Positions 42,102 through 52,339 of a DNA stretch of 64,000 nt are shown here, one piece after another. This DNA comes from Lithodes maja. Its lineage: Eukaryota; Arthropoda; Malacostraca; Decapoda; Lithodidae. The stretch covers positions 44,721-108,720 of the forward strand of contig JBAKBP010006594.1 in assembly GCA_037953745.1 (NCBI GenBank), read 5' to 3'. A program made the position numbers and the translations under genes. The notes under the pieces are model-generated. The model saw only the letters and a program-made list of their open reading frames with translations, did no database searches and was not told where the DNA came from. Within the stretch, counting starts at the first letter, position 1. Every line of letters starts with the position of its first letter.

Positions 42102-42247
42102 CATTCCAGATAGTCACAAGGCTGATGGATTTCGGAACAGTAGAGGCATGAGAATTATAGTGTTTGAATTATTGCTCGGTTATACAAAGTCTTAAAAATA
42201 TAATACATACATGGTTATATGGGGAACAGTATCCTTTATTTATTAAT

Positions 42248-42466
42248 TCATAGACTACAGTCAATCTGGACTGGACACGAAAATGGAACTTTGCAGTAAG
42301 GGACCCAAAATCGGAGAATGAACCCCCAAGTTCGAACCTTGAAACTGCGAAAATATCATATTTTCCCGGTTTCGAGGTTCGAACTTGGGTGTTCGTTCTC
42401 CAATTTTGGGTCCCTTACTGCAAAGTTCCATTTTCGTGTCCAGTCCAGATCTACTGAAGTCTATGA
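42248..42466. mobile_element. Foldback MITE, ~100-bp arms
   Basis: Near-perfect hairpin: TCATAGACT...GGACTGGACACGAAAATGG on the left pairs with the right arm ending AGTCTATGA, with a short AT loop near 42347-42362. It is absent at the matching place in the right inverted copy (44390-44405), which proves it is an insertion. The flanks TTTATTAAT and TTTATTTTA suggest an imperfect 8-9-bp duplication. Confidence 0.75.
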
Positions 42467-42618
42467 TTTATTTTAAAAGAAGGTCTTAGGAGGCTTATAT
42501 AAGTACAGGATAAATAATTTACAGTTTTCACAGGTTCTTGGTCTGGGGAGGCTTCTATATAATGTTTTGGTTATTAGATGGAATCTTCTGTTTACAGTTG
42601 TTGCCTCTCTTCGAAACA

Positions 42619-43077
42619 TTAATGGTAGTCATTTCCGTCTGGGTAACTAGACGGAAATAAAGGCGGTTGGTGTGTTAATTGCATAAAATAGGCTTCATCG
42701 TAATTTAAATCGGGTTCTAGTTGTGGATTCTGACCCTTTGAGGAGAGCGGCCATATTTTATATCTCCCCTGGGGATCCTTAATGAGGGAGGCCGGGCCGC
42801 GGTAAGATACGCATCTTAAGGGTTCTTGTGACCCTCGTTTTCTCTCTGCTTGTGGTAGGGGTGACTGCTGTAGGTGATTCCTTGATTCTAGGGTAGACTG
42901 AGGCTTTGATCTTCTCCTGTTAGAAATGGAGGCAATCCTACAGGTTGAGGTTGGGGGCTCTTCTGCAGGTGTGGATGCGTTATTGATGGTGTTGAATTCC
43001 TCTCCTTTTTGCCCTGGCATCTCAATAAGATAAGTTCCAAATAGGTTGGCTAAATTTGCCTTTCCTAACTTAATCAA
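42619..43077 (-). CDS. Hypothetical protein of the inverted element, left copy
   Basis: 152 aa, not recognised. Low-complexity middle rich in Ser, Pro, Gln and basic residues (ISNRRRSKPQST, LPQAERKRGSQEP), then a conserved C-terminus EPDLNYDEAYFMQLTHQPPL ending in SYPDGNDYH. The paralogue at 43834-44277 shares this layout and C-terminus, including SRRRSKKKST, which shows past coding constraint. It could be a small gag-like or accessory protein, or the tail of a larger lost ORF. No signal peptide or membrane segment. Confidence 0.5.
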   Translation of the reverse strand: MIKLGKANLANLFGTYLIEMPGQKGEEFNTINNASTPAEEPPTSTCRIASISNRRRSKPQSTLESRNHLQQSPLPQAERKRGSQEPLRCVSYRGPASLIKDPQGRYKIWPLSSKGQNPQLEPDLNYDEAYFMQLTHQPPLFPSSYPDGNDYH

Positions 43078-43178
43078 ACTAAATTAATCTATCTACAAAA
43101 CTAATCTTTCCTTCCCTCTAGACTCTGATGCGACATTAAATCCTAGTGTCTCCCCACAATTATATGAGTTGTGTCCTA

Positions 43179-43193
43179 TTAAGGACGGAGGTC
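43179..43193 (+). repeat. Terminal-motif TTAAGGACGGAGGTC
   Basis: The same 15 bases occur inverted at 46578-46592. The match extends inward with gaps (GCTTTAGGGACC against GCTTAAGGGAGCC). The leading TTAA suggests a piggyBac-type end. Whether the two ends belong to one 3.4-kb element or to two members of a MITE family is open. Confidence 0.45.
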
Positions 43194-43221
43194 AGCTTTA
43201 GGGACCATTATATCCCAAATT

Positions 43222-43580
43222 TTGAAAAAATAGCAGAGACTTGCTAGAAAGTAGCTCTAATGTGTTGGCAACACTGCCGTGAAGAAATGACATCATTTGG
43301 TAGAGTATTGCATTGGTTATCAATATTTATAAAAACATTAGCATGAGGATACATTTTATGTTCATTTCCCACAGACTTTAATATTATAATTTAATGAAAA
43401 AAACTAGCTAGAGTTTAGCTTAATGTGTTGGCAACACTGTCTTGAAGAAATGGCATCATTTGGTAAAGAAGTGCATTGGTAACCAATATTATATTAAATT
43501 TAAGCAGGTGGATATTTTGCTTTTGTTTTTTTAACTTTGACGCCCATTTCCCAGACACTTTATTTTGCAAATTCAATGTT
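43222..43580. repeat. Two-unit tandem repeat, 163-bp spacing
   Basis: TAATGTGTTGGCAACACTG, then AAGAAATG(A/G)CATCATTTGGTA and CATTGGT, occurs at 43258 and 43421. Flanking AT-rich parts also align, more loosely. No coding potential. It lies between the two divergent ORF copies. Confidence 0.75.
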
Positions 43581-43833
43581 TTTCAAATTGCTATAACTTT
43601 TGCAATTCTTGCTCAATTTGCATGAATTTGTTTTTATTGTCTAGCAGATCTAGCTTACTTTTTTTTCTAAAAACTGCGGCACCTATGGGTCTGTAAGTTA
43701 CATATTTTACTTATGGGTGCGGTTTAAATTGTATGTAAGCGTAAAAATGCAGTGAAGTGATTTCGTTAGAAGAGCAGAACCCAACCGTTGGACCTACAGC
43801 AGTAAAAGTGCCGGCATTTTACAAGCATACCTC

Positions 43834-44277
43834 GTGCTTATTGAGATGACGTGGCTGGAAGAAGATAAGCCAACAGCAATAAAGAACCCGTTCCTGCAAC
43901 CAGAAGAGCCCCAAATACTACCTTGCAAAATTGCGGCCATAATCAGCAGAAGAAGAAGCAAGAAGAAGTCTACCCTCCAAACCAAAAATCACCTACACCA
44001 GTCACCCCTACAGAAGCCAGATAGAAAACAAGGTTCACCTGGCCCATTAAAATACATTCCGGATATGGTCAGAAACCCTTTTGCTAATTACCCCCGGGCG
44101 GTCAATAAAACATGGCCGCTCACACCAAAAGACCAAGCATCACCACAGGAACCAGATATAGATTACGATGAGGCATACTTTATGCAATTACGCCACCCGC
44201 CTCCTCCCTTTCCGTCTCTCTACCCAGACGAAAATACCAACCATGGCCACTACGAAGTGAGGCAACAACTACAATAA
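43834..44277 (+). CDS. Hypothetical protein of the inverted element, right copy
   Basis: 147 aa, diverged paralogue of the 42619-43077 product. It shows RIAAIISRRRSKKKST-like and LHQSPLQKPDRKQGSPGPLK segments, the KTWPLTPK block and EPDIDYDEAYFMQLRHPPPP, ending DENTNH plus a short tail. Both copies stay open with aligned block order although their nucleotide sequences have clearly diverged. Function unknown. Confidence 0.5.
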   Translation: MLIEMTWLEEDKPTAIKNPFLQPEEPQILPCKIAAIISRRRSKKKSTLQTKNHLHQSPLQKPDRKQGSPGPLKYIPDMVRNPFANYPRAVNKTWPLTPKDQASPQEPDIDYDEAYFMQLRHPPPPFPSLYPDENTNHGHYEVRQQLQ

Positions 44278-46170
44278 GAAGATTCCAACCAACAACCAAC
44301 CTATTGCATAGAAACGCATAAATAGTAAGAAGCTATAAAAATGTATAACTATTTATTCTGTCTTATCCAAGCTGTATAAGACTTACTTCTATAATTAAAT
44401 AAATATTGGATACCATTCACCATATAAACATGTATGTACTATATTTTTAAGACTTTAGATAACCGAGCAACAATTAAAAAACTATAATTCTCATGCATCT
44501 CATATTCCGAAACACATCAGAATGAAATGTGTAATACTACCTGATCAAAAATAGGATATTGTTAGGCATAGTTGATTCACTGTCTAGCACGGGTTTTCTG
44601 TGCTGGAGTATACGTGACTAAGTCAACTCGGAGAATACTTCCGTAGGGCCTAGGCGAAATCCCCTTTAAAAGTATCCTACAAGCTGCGAGGAGTGCTGGA
44701 GAACCGAGAGAGTGTGTTGTGCCTAGAAGTGACCTTTCTAGCTATACCGTGTGAAGGTATCATCTAGCTCTGGTGCATACAGACAGATGGATGCCTCACC
44801 TAGTTGCCACGTGTGACCAGATCTCTCGTGGCCGTTTCCCCCTATACTCCAACCCAAATTAAGTGCTTCTTGTTTGACCTTATGAGTTTGTTTATTATTG
44901 CGAAGTTGAGATAGGATATGTGTTATGTGTTCCATTTTTATGTAAACCACCAAGATTAACTATTCTCGCCTTCTAGCAATCGTTGCTCATATTGAGAGAA
45001 CATACAAACTCTGTTTTGGGATTGATGTATCTACTGTATATGTGTTGTAATATATATTCCTATATTACATTTAATGTTCATAGATATATTCGTTCGGAAA
45101 TAATACCCGCACATTATACGTAAATACCAGTGAACGCCTAGCAGATCTTAATCTATGTATAATATCACTAGCTGGGAAGTAATGGTGTATAAGTGTTCAC
45201 ATAGAGTGTTAACTATTTTGTCTCTTAGTCAGGCCTGTTTATATTCATGTTTCCTGATTTCAAACTCAGTTTAAGTATTAGTTGAGTTAAATATTAACTT
45301 CTATTTATATCAGGTTGTGTTAATATCTCCACGGCGAGATCTCAGCCACTCACACAGGGTAATATTAAATTATTCTCAGTTCCCTGAGCTAATATTCCCA
45401 TTTGTAACTGTATACAATAATAGAGATTTATATCTTCTATGCGTTGAACTAGCTTTCCAGTTATTTGTATTTCATCTGATATTCCAAATTACATATCTTG
45501 CCATCACTGAATACGTGTGACCTACCTTGATCTACGCTATGCCTCGCATTCGTTTTCTAAACTCAGGATATCAGTTATTGTTTGAGAATAACCGCTCTAT
45601 GTGCATATATATTTTTGATGTATATTCATCATCTTATATTAACTTGATCTTATTGTTGATGAAGAATAACCTTTATTATTATTTATATATGATCCAGGAA
45701 TAGTGTTATTTATTCCATACGCATTCCTGAACTTATTTCTATATAACTAAGATTCACACAAACTTTATATGTGCTGTGTACCTTAGCTAAGTAAATGAAA
45801 TAAAACTTGTGAACCACAATTGTGTATTCTGTGAAATTGGTGGAGATTGATTTGATTTAGATTCATATGATTGAAGTCAGTTATGTTCCAGTTGAGTGTT
45901 GTACTTCTAAAGCTTTCCTAAGGTGGAAATAGTGAACTAACTTAAAACGTGCAGAATTATAGCGCGATATAACACTTATCTCAAATAAAATATCAAGGCA
46001 TAACTCTCAATAACAAATTACTAGATGCGAGAGGAAAAATGGAAATATTTAGTGCAATATTTCTATATGAATAGTAAAAATAGTAAAAATAATTCATAGC
46101 ATTCAATTAAACTTCACCAGTATTATCACCATGGGCCGAGCAACTATCAGTGAAAATTTCAGCATCCTTG
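44278..46170 (+). mobile_element. Unrecognised element, right inverted copy (3' region)
   Basis: Reverse-complement homologue of 42618 down to about 40640. Landmarks include GACCAGATCTCTC(G/A)(T/C)GGC, CAACCCAAATTAAGTGCTTC and TGTAATACTACCTGA. Divergence between the copies is noticeable throughout, so the pair is older than the other palindromes here. Confidence 0.6.
44530..45836 (+). repeat. LTR-like block, right copy
   Basis: 1307 bp starting TGTAATACTACCTGA and ending TGTGAAA, followed by TTGGTGGAGATTGA. It mirrors the left block. If it is an LTR, downstream 45837-46170 would be the start of an internal region, so the order in each copy is internal end, LTR, internal start. Confidence 0.48.
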
Positions 46171-46175
46171 CTTAA

Positions 46176-46588
46176 TTAGGGAAAAAGTGATCCCTTAAGG
46201 GGGTCACCGGCTTTTTTTTATATTTTTCTCCTTTTCTCTATTTCCCTGGCTTGTATCCATTCGGCCCCATTCAACCAACTGTTTTAAGACGTTTATCCCC
46301 AGCCAGGTGTCGATTTCTTCCTGGCGAGCGATAGCGAACCAGCATTGCATGGAGAAATCCGGCTGTGCTGGAGAAATTTTTCTATAAAAATATGTACAAA
46401 TTTAGTTGCTGTCAAAATAAAAATATATATATGCTGGCTCGCTACCGCTCGCCAGGAAAATATTGACACCTGGATGGGGGTAAACGTCTTAAAACGTAGG
46501 CTGAATGGGGCCGAATGGATACAAGCCAAATAGAGAGGGAGAGAAAGAGAAAAAAGCGAGGTGGGCTCCCTTAAGCGGACCTCCGTCC
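46176..46588. mobile_element. TTAA-flanked MITE with ~160-bp inverted repeats
   Basis: TTAA at 46172-46175 and 46589-46592 bounds a palindromic element. Arms pair through CTTAAGGG, GGCTTGTATCCATTCGGCCC, AAGACGTTTA(C/T)CCCCA and CCTGGCGAGCG; the loop is AT-rich (46360-46430). No ORF. A TTAA target points to the piggyBac type. The small open frames across it are mirror images of each other, as expected for a palindrome. Confidence 0.65.
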
Positions 46589-46592
46589 TTAA

Positions 46593-46760
46593 TTGAACTA
46601 AAGATGCGGCAGGACAAATGCCTATGATTGCCTTGTATCCAACATTAAATAAACTGAATCTCTGTTGTTGCCTATTACTTGAACTGAAGATACGGCGGGA
46701 AAAATATCCCTGATTGCTCTGTAACCAACATTAAATAAACTAAAACTCCGTGGTAATGAC
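46593..46760. repeat. Two-unit tandem repeat, 86 bp
   Basis: TTGAACT(A/G)AAGAT(G/A)CGGC and CCAACATTAAATAAACT repeat at a spacing of 86 bases. No gene. Confidence 0.75.
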
Positions 46761-46764
46761 TTTC

Positions 46765-47376
46765 CCACCTCATATACACTAACAGATCCTAACACCTATC
46801 TAGCTAATAGTGGTTCACTCTACTAACAATTGAAAGTTGAACCATTACTATTCACCTTTATATTTCGTCATTTGTCTATTTGGGTCTTCATAAGGGTTCA
46901 CCTAATATAGGCAACCTTAAATTTAATGGCGCACAGCCGGATCAATTCATTTTTCACTTATAATCAAGTGCCAGGCTTATGGGTTTCTGAAATACACATT
47001 GTTCTTCTGCTTTCTCTTTCAGATTATGCTGGCCAGCAAGTTCGCGACAGGACGTCTTCTTCTTTCAGGATTATGCTGGCCACCAAGCTCATGCCAGTTC
47101 ATCTTCGTCTTTCAGGATTTCTCCCAGTCCATGTAATTTCTGGAAGCGTTGGTGTAGATGTGCAATGTGTGAACAGGTCTGGGGATACTGCAGATGTATT
47201 TGAGCGTATGGAGACTGGCCAATCCGGCTCTTGGATTCTTGCAGTAGCCTTTGTTTTCTTGGTGTTCTCGATTTATTTCCTATATTCCGGTTATGGCAGT
47301 AGAAATAGGGTGGGATGGGAGAGAGTAACCAGAGAGATGGTCTTGCTTGGCCAGTGCCGTCTGAAGTTGTGCTGGT

Positions 47377-47421
<45 letters not shown>

Positions 47422-49050
47422 GAGGTGGGTCTAAGAGAGGAAAAAAGAGGTTTGGGAAGGAAGGGGGAAAAAGGGAGGAAATGATGAAGGAAAGTAGGAG
47501 GTTAAAAGTTGGCGGGCAGACCACCTTGCTGTGTAAGGAATATTTATTTTTTGTCTGGTATATGAATAATTCTTTTAGTTGTTATTGTGCTGAGAGATAA
47601 TATTGTCTTTGGTACATTTGGAGGCTTGCCGGTAGTTCACGTTCCGCTCCCACCTTACATACCTACCCGTCACGTCAGGGAGCATGCTAATTGGTTGAGC
47701 CAAATGGACTGTGATACCTTCCCCCGGGCGGCTGCTTTGGTCCACTTTTTCCTGTTTGACTGGTTTCCTTTCTTCATAATGATGTTCCGGCAACGGTTTT
47801 CCCTTATGTTCTCGGGGCCTATGGGAGTAAGAGGCTTGCCCGAAGGGCATAACCTATTTTTTGACGGGGTATGGAGTGTAGGAAGGTTGTGAAGACATTG
47901 GATATACAATTGACCAATTAGAACAATGGTGGTCGGGTCCAGCATAACTACTCCCTTCTCGCAGCACCGTGATTGGCTGTGAGTTTTGTAAAGCTACGCC
48001 TATCTTCTACCTTCACCACTGTTTGTTGTGTTGCCTGATTCTCACAGTTTATAACTCTTGGTGGATTAGCTGGGAAATTCCTCACCACAATAATTATTAG
48101 TAACATTATTTTTATTATTACTTTTATCATTATTAGTATTGTTATTATTATTTATGTGTTTATACTATTTATGATTTTCTTTAAAAGAATAGTCTATATC
48201 ATCATCTATATATTCCTTTTAGAGAAATGCCCTTATCAGATTTGGTGTAGAGCATCCCCTGCATCCCTAAAAATGTTTGATATTCATCTCTTTTTGAAGG
48301 GAGTATCAAGACCAATATCCTTGCCCAACATTCCCCTATATGGAGGTAGAAGTTCGGAGCTGTGCTGCTTCATCCAGAGTTATTGAAGAGTACTGTACCT
48401 ATAGCCTACAGAGTACCTTTCTGTGGTATAATAATATCGAAAAACCTTTGAGGCTTCTCAAGAGTTTTGAACAGGAGTGTTTATAGCACAGAGTTTTCTA
48501 ACAGAGGGCTTCTGTTTTACTCTGGGGTAGTGCAAATAAAATAGTCCCTCTGTATTGCAACTGTGTGTCTTAGAGCGTGATTAAAATGGGGTGGTTGTAT
48601 GTGGCTCCAAGCCTTGGCAAGCATCCATCTAAGTGAAGGAATACTATTTGCAAGAAACATTCCAAACATTTTTGAATTCCTAAAAATCTTTCTAAGTTGT
48701 GTAAAATTATCTGTTAACAGTGCTCATGAAGAAAATAAACCGCAGTGTGATTAAATGGTTAAAGAGAATCCTTCCATCCCATTAGCCCTGATCCCTAGAC
48801 CTGAACTATAATACCGGGTAGTTCGGGTGGACAGATAAGCCGAGGATATACTGCTAACGATCCATAGCTGACCTCGCTTAGTTTGATTCAATATTGTCCG
48901 GGCTCTATGTCTATTTGCGACTTTCTATTTCGCTATCTATCTATGTACTACTAACGTTATTACGCTGCACAAGGTTGGTCTGATGAGCTATTCTAAGTGT
49001 TGGTTCTATAGATTTTCTCTCTCTCTGTTCCTCACACTCTTTCTTTCTTT
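46765..49050. other. Unassigned DNA with a long poly(T) tract
   Basis: No conserved protein recognised. Contains a short direct duplication (CTTTCAG(G)ATTATGCTGGCC at about 47020 and 47068), a T run of about 38 (47380-47417) that could be the tail of an unrecognised minus-strand retroposon, and a purine-rich stretch after it. Open frames crossing the T run are artefacts of composition. Confidence 0.5.
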
Positions 49051-49075
49051 ATATATATATATATATATATATATT
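49051..49075. repeat. (TA)n microsatellite at the LINE-B 3' end
   Basis: A TA run adjoining the LINE-B terminus, in place of the usual T run. Confidence 0.9.
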
Positions 49076-49985
49076 GTTTCTATGTGAGTGAGGGAGACAA
49101 AAGGCAGACCTGCCTGTAGCGAGTGCCTCCCCCAGAGTTGAAAGAGTCACAGGGCCAAGATCAAGGGACGTTCGAGCCAAAATGCCTGGACACACGGAGT
49201 TTGAAGCAATTTAAGTCATATGAAGAGGGAAAAACTGATTCTGGGAAAGAGTTCCAGAGCTCAGCTGTTGAATAGAAGAAAGACTGAGAATAATGGTTCA
49301 CTGTTGGGTTGGAGAGTTGCACAGAGTAGGGCTGGGATTGTGTTGCAAGACAGGTACTACGTATCCTACATAGAGGAGGAGGTCTCAGTCTTACCCAATG
49401 ATCGGACAATACGATTTCTAAGCTCAATTCCGGGAGAATGATGGCTGGCGAGAATTCCTCCTCAAGGATCCTCAAGATCGTAAGTGAATTACACTGGGAG
49501 AGTTATGAGGAACACTGATTATTGTAGTAGCGATTGAATAGCGAGAGAGATGCAACATTGCGGCGAAGAGAGAGAGAGATTGCAGAGAGTTGGTGAGTAG
49601 ACAGCAGTTAATTATACGAAAGGCTTTTCTTTCTACTTTAGAGTGTTTAAGTGTTTTGTCTAGGAGTGCGGTGTGAGAGGTTCCTCTCCACACATGTGAA
49701 CAATATCAATACAAATACGCACTGTGAACCTGTACAGAGCAAGAAGCTGTGCAGGGGTAAAGAACCCCTTGATGCGGTTGAGCACACCCAGCTTCTGGGA
49801 GGCTGCCTTATGGTATAGTAATATGGTTCTTCCAAGAGAGAGCAGAAGAAAAAAAGATGCCAAGAATATTGAGAGAAGATGAAGAATTGATTTTTGTATT
49901 GTTGAAGGATAGGGGATAGACCTCTGGGAGTTCCCGACAGGTAGTAAGATGGAGAAATTGGGTTTTGGAAGCATTAAAGGCAACA
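49076..49985 (-). pseudogene. LINE-B minus copy, 3' part, split by another LINE-B
   Basis: It carries the LINE-B 3' terminus and RT C-terminal coding in several frames: NHYSQSFFYSTAELWNSFPE, ALLDKTLKHSKVERKAFRII, LNRIKGFFTPAQLLALYRF and NAIKTQFLHL-like sequence. It is interrupted at about 49986 by the plus-strand copy and resumes at about 51050-51216 (GTTTTCTGTGCCCCAATTTG), where the catalytic box has decayed to YTDN. BEL-2 then cuts it off at 51217. Confidence 0.8.
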
Positions 49986-51050
49986 TTGTTCACTTCCTCA
50001 CCCTATAAACTCCGGTGTTCCTCAGGGCTCTGTCCTATCTCCTATTCTCTTTCTAATTTTTATAAATGATCTCCTTAACTGTACCTTAATTCCCATCCAT
50101 TCATACGCAGACGACTCAACCTTACACTACTCCATTAGTTTTTCAGAACGCCCCAGCCAGCAATCCCTCAACGACAAACGTAATGAAGCCATAGAACTCT
50201 TAAATTCTGATCTAAATACTATTTCCAATTGGGGCAGAGAAAACCTTGTTAACTTTAATGCTTCCAAAACCCAATTTCTCCATCTATCTACCCGTCAGGA
50301 TCTCCCAGCGGACTATCCCTTATTCTTCAACAATACAAAAATCAACCCTTCATCTTCTCTCAATATTCTTGGTGTCTCTTTTTCTTCTGCTCTCATTTGG
50401 AAGGACCATATTACCAGTCTTGCTAAGGCAGCCTCCCAGAAGCTGGGTGTGCTCAATCGCCTTAGGGGGTTCTTTTCCCCTGCACAGCTTCTTGCTCTGT
50501 ACAGGGGCATAGTGCGCCCTTGTATTGAGTATTGTTCACATGTGTGGGGAGGTTCCTCTCACACCGCTCTCCTAGACAAAGTTGAAAGGAAGGCCTTTCG
50601 TATCATTAACTCCCGTCCACTCACCAACTCTCTGCAATCTCTCTCTCTCCGCCGCAATGTTGCATCTCTCTCGCTATTCTATCGCTACTATAATAATCAG
50701 TGTTCCTCAGAGCTATCCCAGTGCATACCACCTCCTTTACGTAGGGCACGTGGTACCCGTCTTGCAACTCAATCCCACCCCTACTCTGTGCAACTCTCCA
50801 ACCCAAGAGTGAAACGTTACTCTCAAACTTTCTTCTACTCAACATCTGAGCTCTGGAACTCTCTCCCAGAATCAGTCTTTCCCTCTTCCTATGACTTAAA
50901 TTGCTTCAAACTCCGTGTGTCCAGGCATTTTGGCTCAAACGTCCCTTGATTTTGGCCCTGTCACTCTTTCAACTATGGGGGAGGCACTCGCTATAGGCAG
51001 TTATGCCTTTTGCCTCCCTCAATCACATAGAAAAAAAAAAAAAAAAAAAA
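49986..51050 (+). mobile_element. LINE-B plus copy, 5'-truncated, inserted in LINE-B
   Basis: It starts within RT (CACTTCCTCACCCTATAAAC) and runs without a break to the 3' terminus CAATCACATAG and a poly(A) tail of about 19. Sequence on either side belongs to one minus-strand LINE-B, so this is an insertion of the family into itself. It forms a head-to-head pair with 49076-49985. Confidence 0.88.
49990..50949 (+). CDS. LINE-B reverse transcriptase, C-terminal 320 codons
   Basis: Continuously open from the 5' truncation point to the TGA after SRHFGSNVP, with no in-frame ATG because the start is missing. Encodes INSGVPQGSVLSPILFLIFI, the catalytic box HSYADDSTLHYS, INPSSSLNILGVSFSSALIW, LGVLNRLRGFFSPAQLLALY, IEYCSHVWGGSSHTALLDKV, NVASLSLFYRYYNNQCSSEL and the C-terminus ELWNSLPESVFPSSYDLNCF. 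It is the best-preserved LINE-B coding sequence in the window and the reference for the broken copies. Confidence 0.88.
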   Translation, partial: SLPHPINSGVPQGSVLSPILFLIFINDLLNCTLIPIHSYADDSTLHYSISFSERPSQQSLNDKRNEAIELLNSDLNTISNWGRENLVNFNASKTQFLHLSTRQDLPADYPLFFNNTKINPSSSLNILGVSFSSALIWKDHITSLAKAASQKLGVLNRLRGFFSPAQLLALYRGIVRPCIEYCSHVWGGSSHTALLDKVERKAFRIINSRPLTNSLQSLSLRRNVASLSLFYRYYNNQCSSELSQCIPPPLRRARGTRLATQSHPYSVQLSNPRVKRYSQTFFYSTSELWNSLPESVFPSSYDLNCFKLRVSRHFGSNVP

Positions 51051-51216
51051 CAAGGTTTTCTGTGCCCCAATTTGGAAATAGTAGTTAGATGAAAGAATAA
51101 GTGTTGTATGGCTTCATTACGTTTGTTTTTGAGTGATTGCTGGCGGGGGCATTCTGCAAAACTAATTGCGTAGTGTAAGGTGGAGTTGTCTGTGTATGAA
51201 TGGAAGGGACTGGAGG

Positions 51217-52003
51217 TATCGTATAAATACGATAGGGTATGACTCTTTTGTAATCCCGTATGTCTCTGTGACGTCACGCTCGTTCCCGCTGCACGGCGTA
51301 GGACGAGTAGATCGTATATTATAAGATTGTAAGTAAGTTAAGATTATAAAAGGCCTAATATGCTATTAAGCAATATTGACATGGTCTTATGTAGTATATA
51401 TGAATTTATCGTATATATTGATTTAATTTATCGTACTGAGCAACATAGATACGGTACGATAATTTGGGCGCCGGGCGTTTGCCAAGGCAGCAAGGTGTGA
51501 CTCTGAGGAAGACAGAGCAGAGCCTTCACGAACACCGACCAGTTAACATCTAATTTACGCCTTCAGTTGATCGAGCTTTTGTGCCTCTAATCACAGTACA
51601 TTGACAGCAATACATACAGCTACACCATCACGACGCTCTCATCGATGCCATGACTGACTGACAGATAAGCATAGTATTCATGTCCATTCCCATATATTCA
51701 TTTGTTCTTTCTTTCACTTGACTCGAGCCTCAGGGCCGGTGTCTTGCATCCCCATTGTCCGCCATCTTGGGTAAAGTTCTCCTTTGTCTCGTTGCCACGT
51801 GGAACTATTGGTGAGTTAATTCCTGGAGAGTATTAACCCTTATAACCTTACCTTATATATAAAATGTTATGTGAGACCTTTGGATATAAATTAGCTTGTT
51901 TCAGATTGAATTCAATTTAGATATGGAGTAATTTTAATTTAGATTGAGTTGTTTCAATTATTATAGCTTAGCGATATTTAACTTCCATTGATAGTTTACC
52001 ACA
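51217..52003 (+). repeat. BEL-2 5' LTR
   Basis: 787 bp from TATCGTATAAATACGATA (an inverted repeat with a 2-base loop) to TTTACCACA. Matches the 3' LTR (58461-58483 plus 62075-62837) and the inverted LTR (62855-63644) over its full length with scattered differences. Confidence 0.92.
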
Positions 52004-52004
52004 T

Positions 52005-52018
52005 TGGTACCCAGACCC
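52005..52018 (+). promoter_or_regulatory. BEL-2 primer-binding site
   Basis: TGGTACCCAGACCC begins one base after the LTR. TGG complements the tRNA CCA end. The copy next to the inverted LTR reads TGGTGCCCAGACCC, one base different. The corresponding tRNA acceptor strand would end GGGCACCA; the tRNA identity is unresolved. Confidence 0.65.
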
Positions 52019-52339
52019 ATGAATTAGCTACCAGTAAGGGATTTTTTATGGCAATTAGCAAGGGGACATGCAACAGGATGCAGGAACAATTCTATGATAA
52101 ACTGGTAGGACAAGCCAAGCTATGGTTAGAGCCGGAATGCAGGGTAGTATCATTGCGCCTGCCTAAGTCCTGCATCCCACCCATCATCTTCCCCCAATAA
52201 TTGTTTTTTTCATTTCAGACTTCCTGTGACATATGACCTGACCTAACATTTTTTTTTCTTATTCAATATGACCCTTTAGTGTGGGTATTGCTATTTTGTG
52301 TGATATTTTTTCTCCATAACATAGAAGTCTGCCGGTTGG

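Larger units (their letters stand above)
40242..42618 (-). mobile_element. Unrecognised element, left inverted copy (3' region with LTR-like block)
   Basis: The minus strand runs from the ORF at 43077-42619 into a non-coding region that is homologous, in reverse complement, to 44278-46170. It contains a 1.3-kb block with LTR-like ends. The match to the right copy extends to at least 40640. No RT, integrase or transposase was seen in either copy. Confidence 0.6.

Noticed and set aside
42248..42466. Structured RNA gene (long hairpin, e.g. a microRNA-like precursor)
   Set aside because: The hairpin is far longer than a microRNA precursor and is absent from the homologous inverted copy, so a foldback MITE explains it better.
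46926..47600. A 224-codon open frame crossing a T run
   Set aside because: The frame reads through a 38-base poly(T) tract as poly-Phe, has no recognisable domain, and its composition changes abruptly on each side. It is a compositional artefact near a probable retroposon tail.
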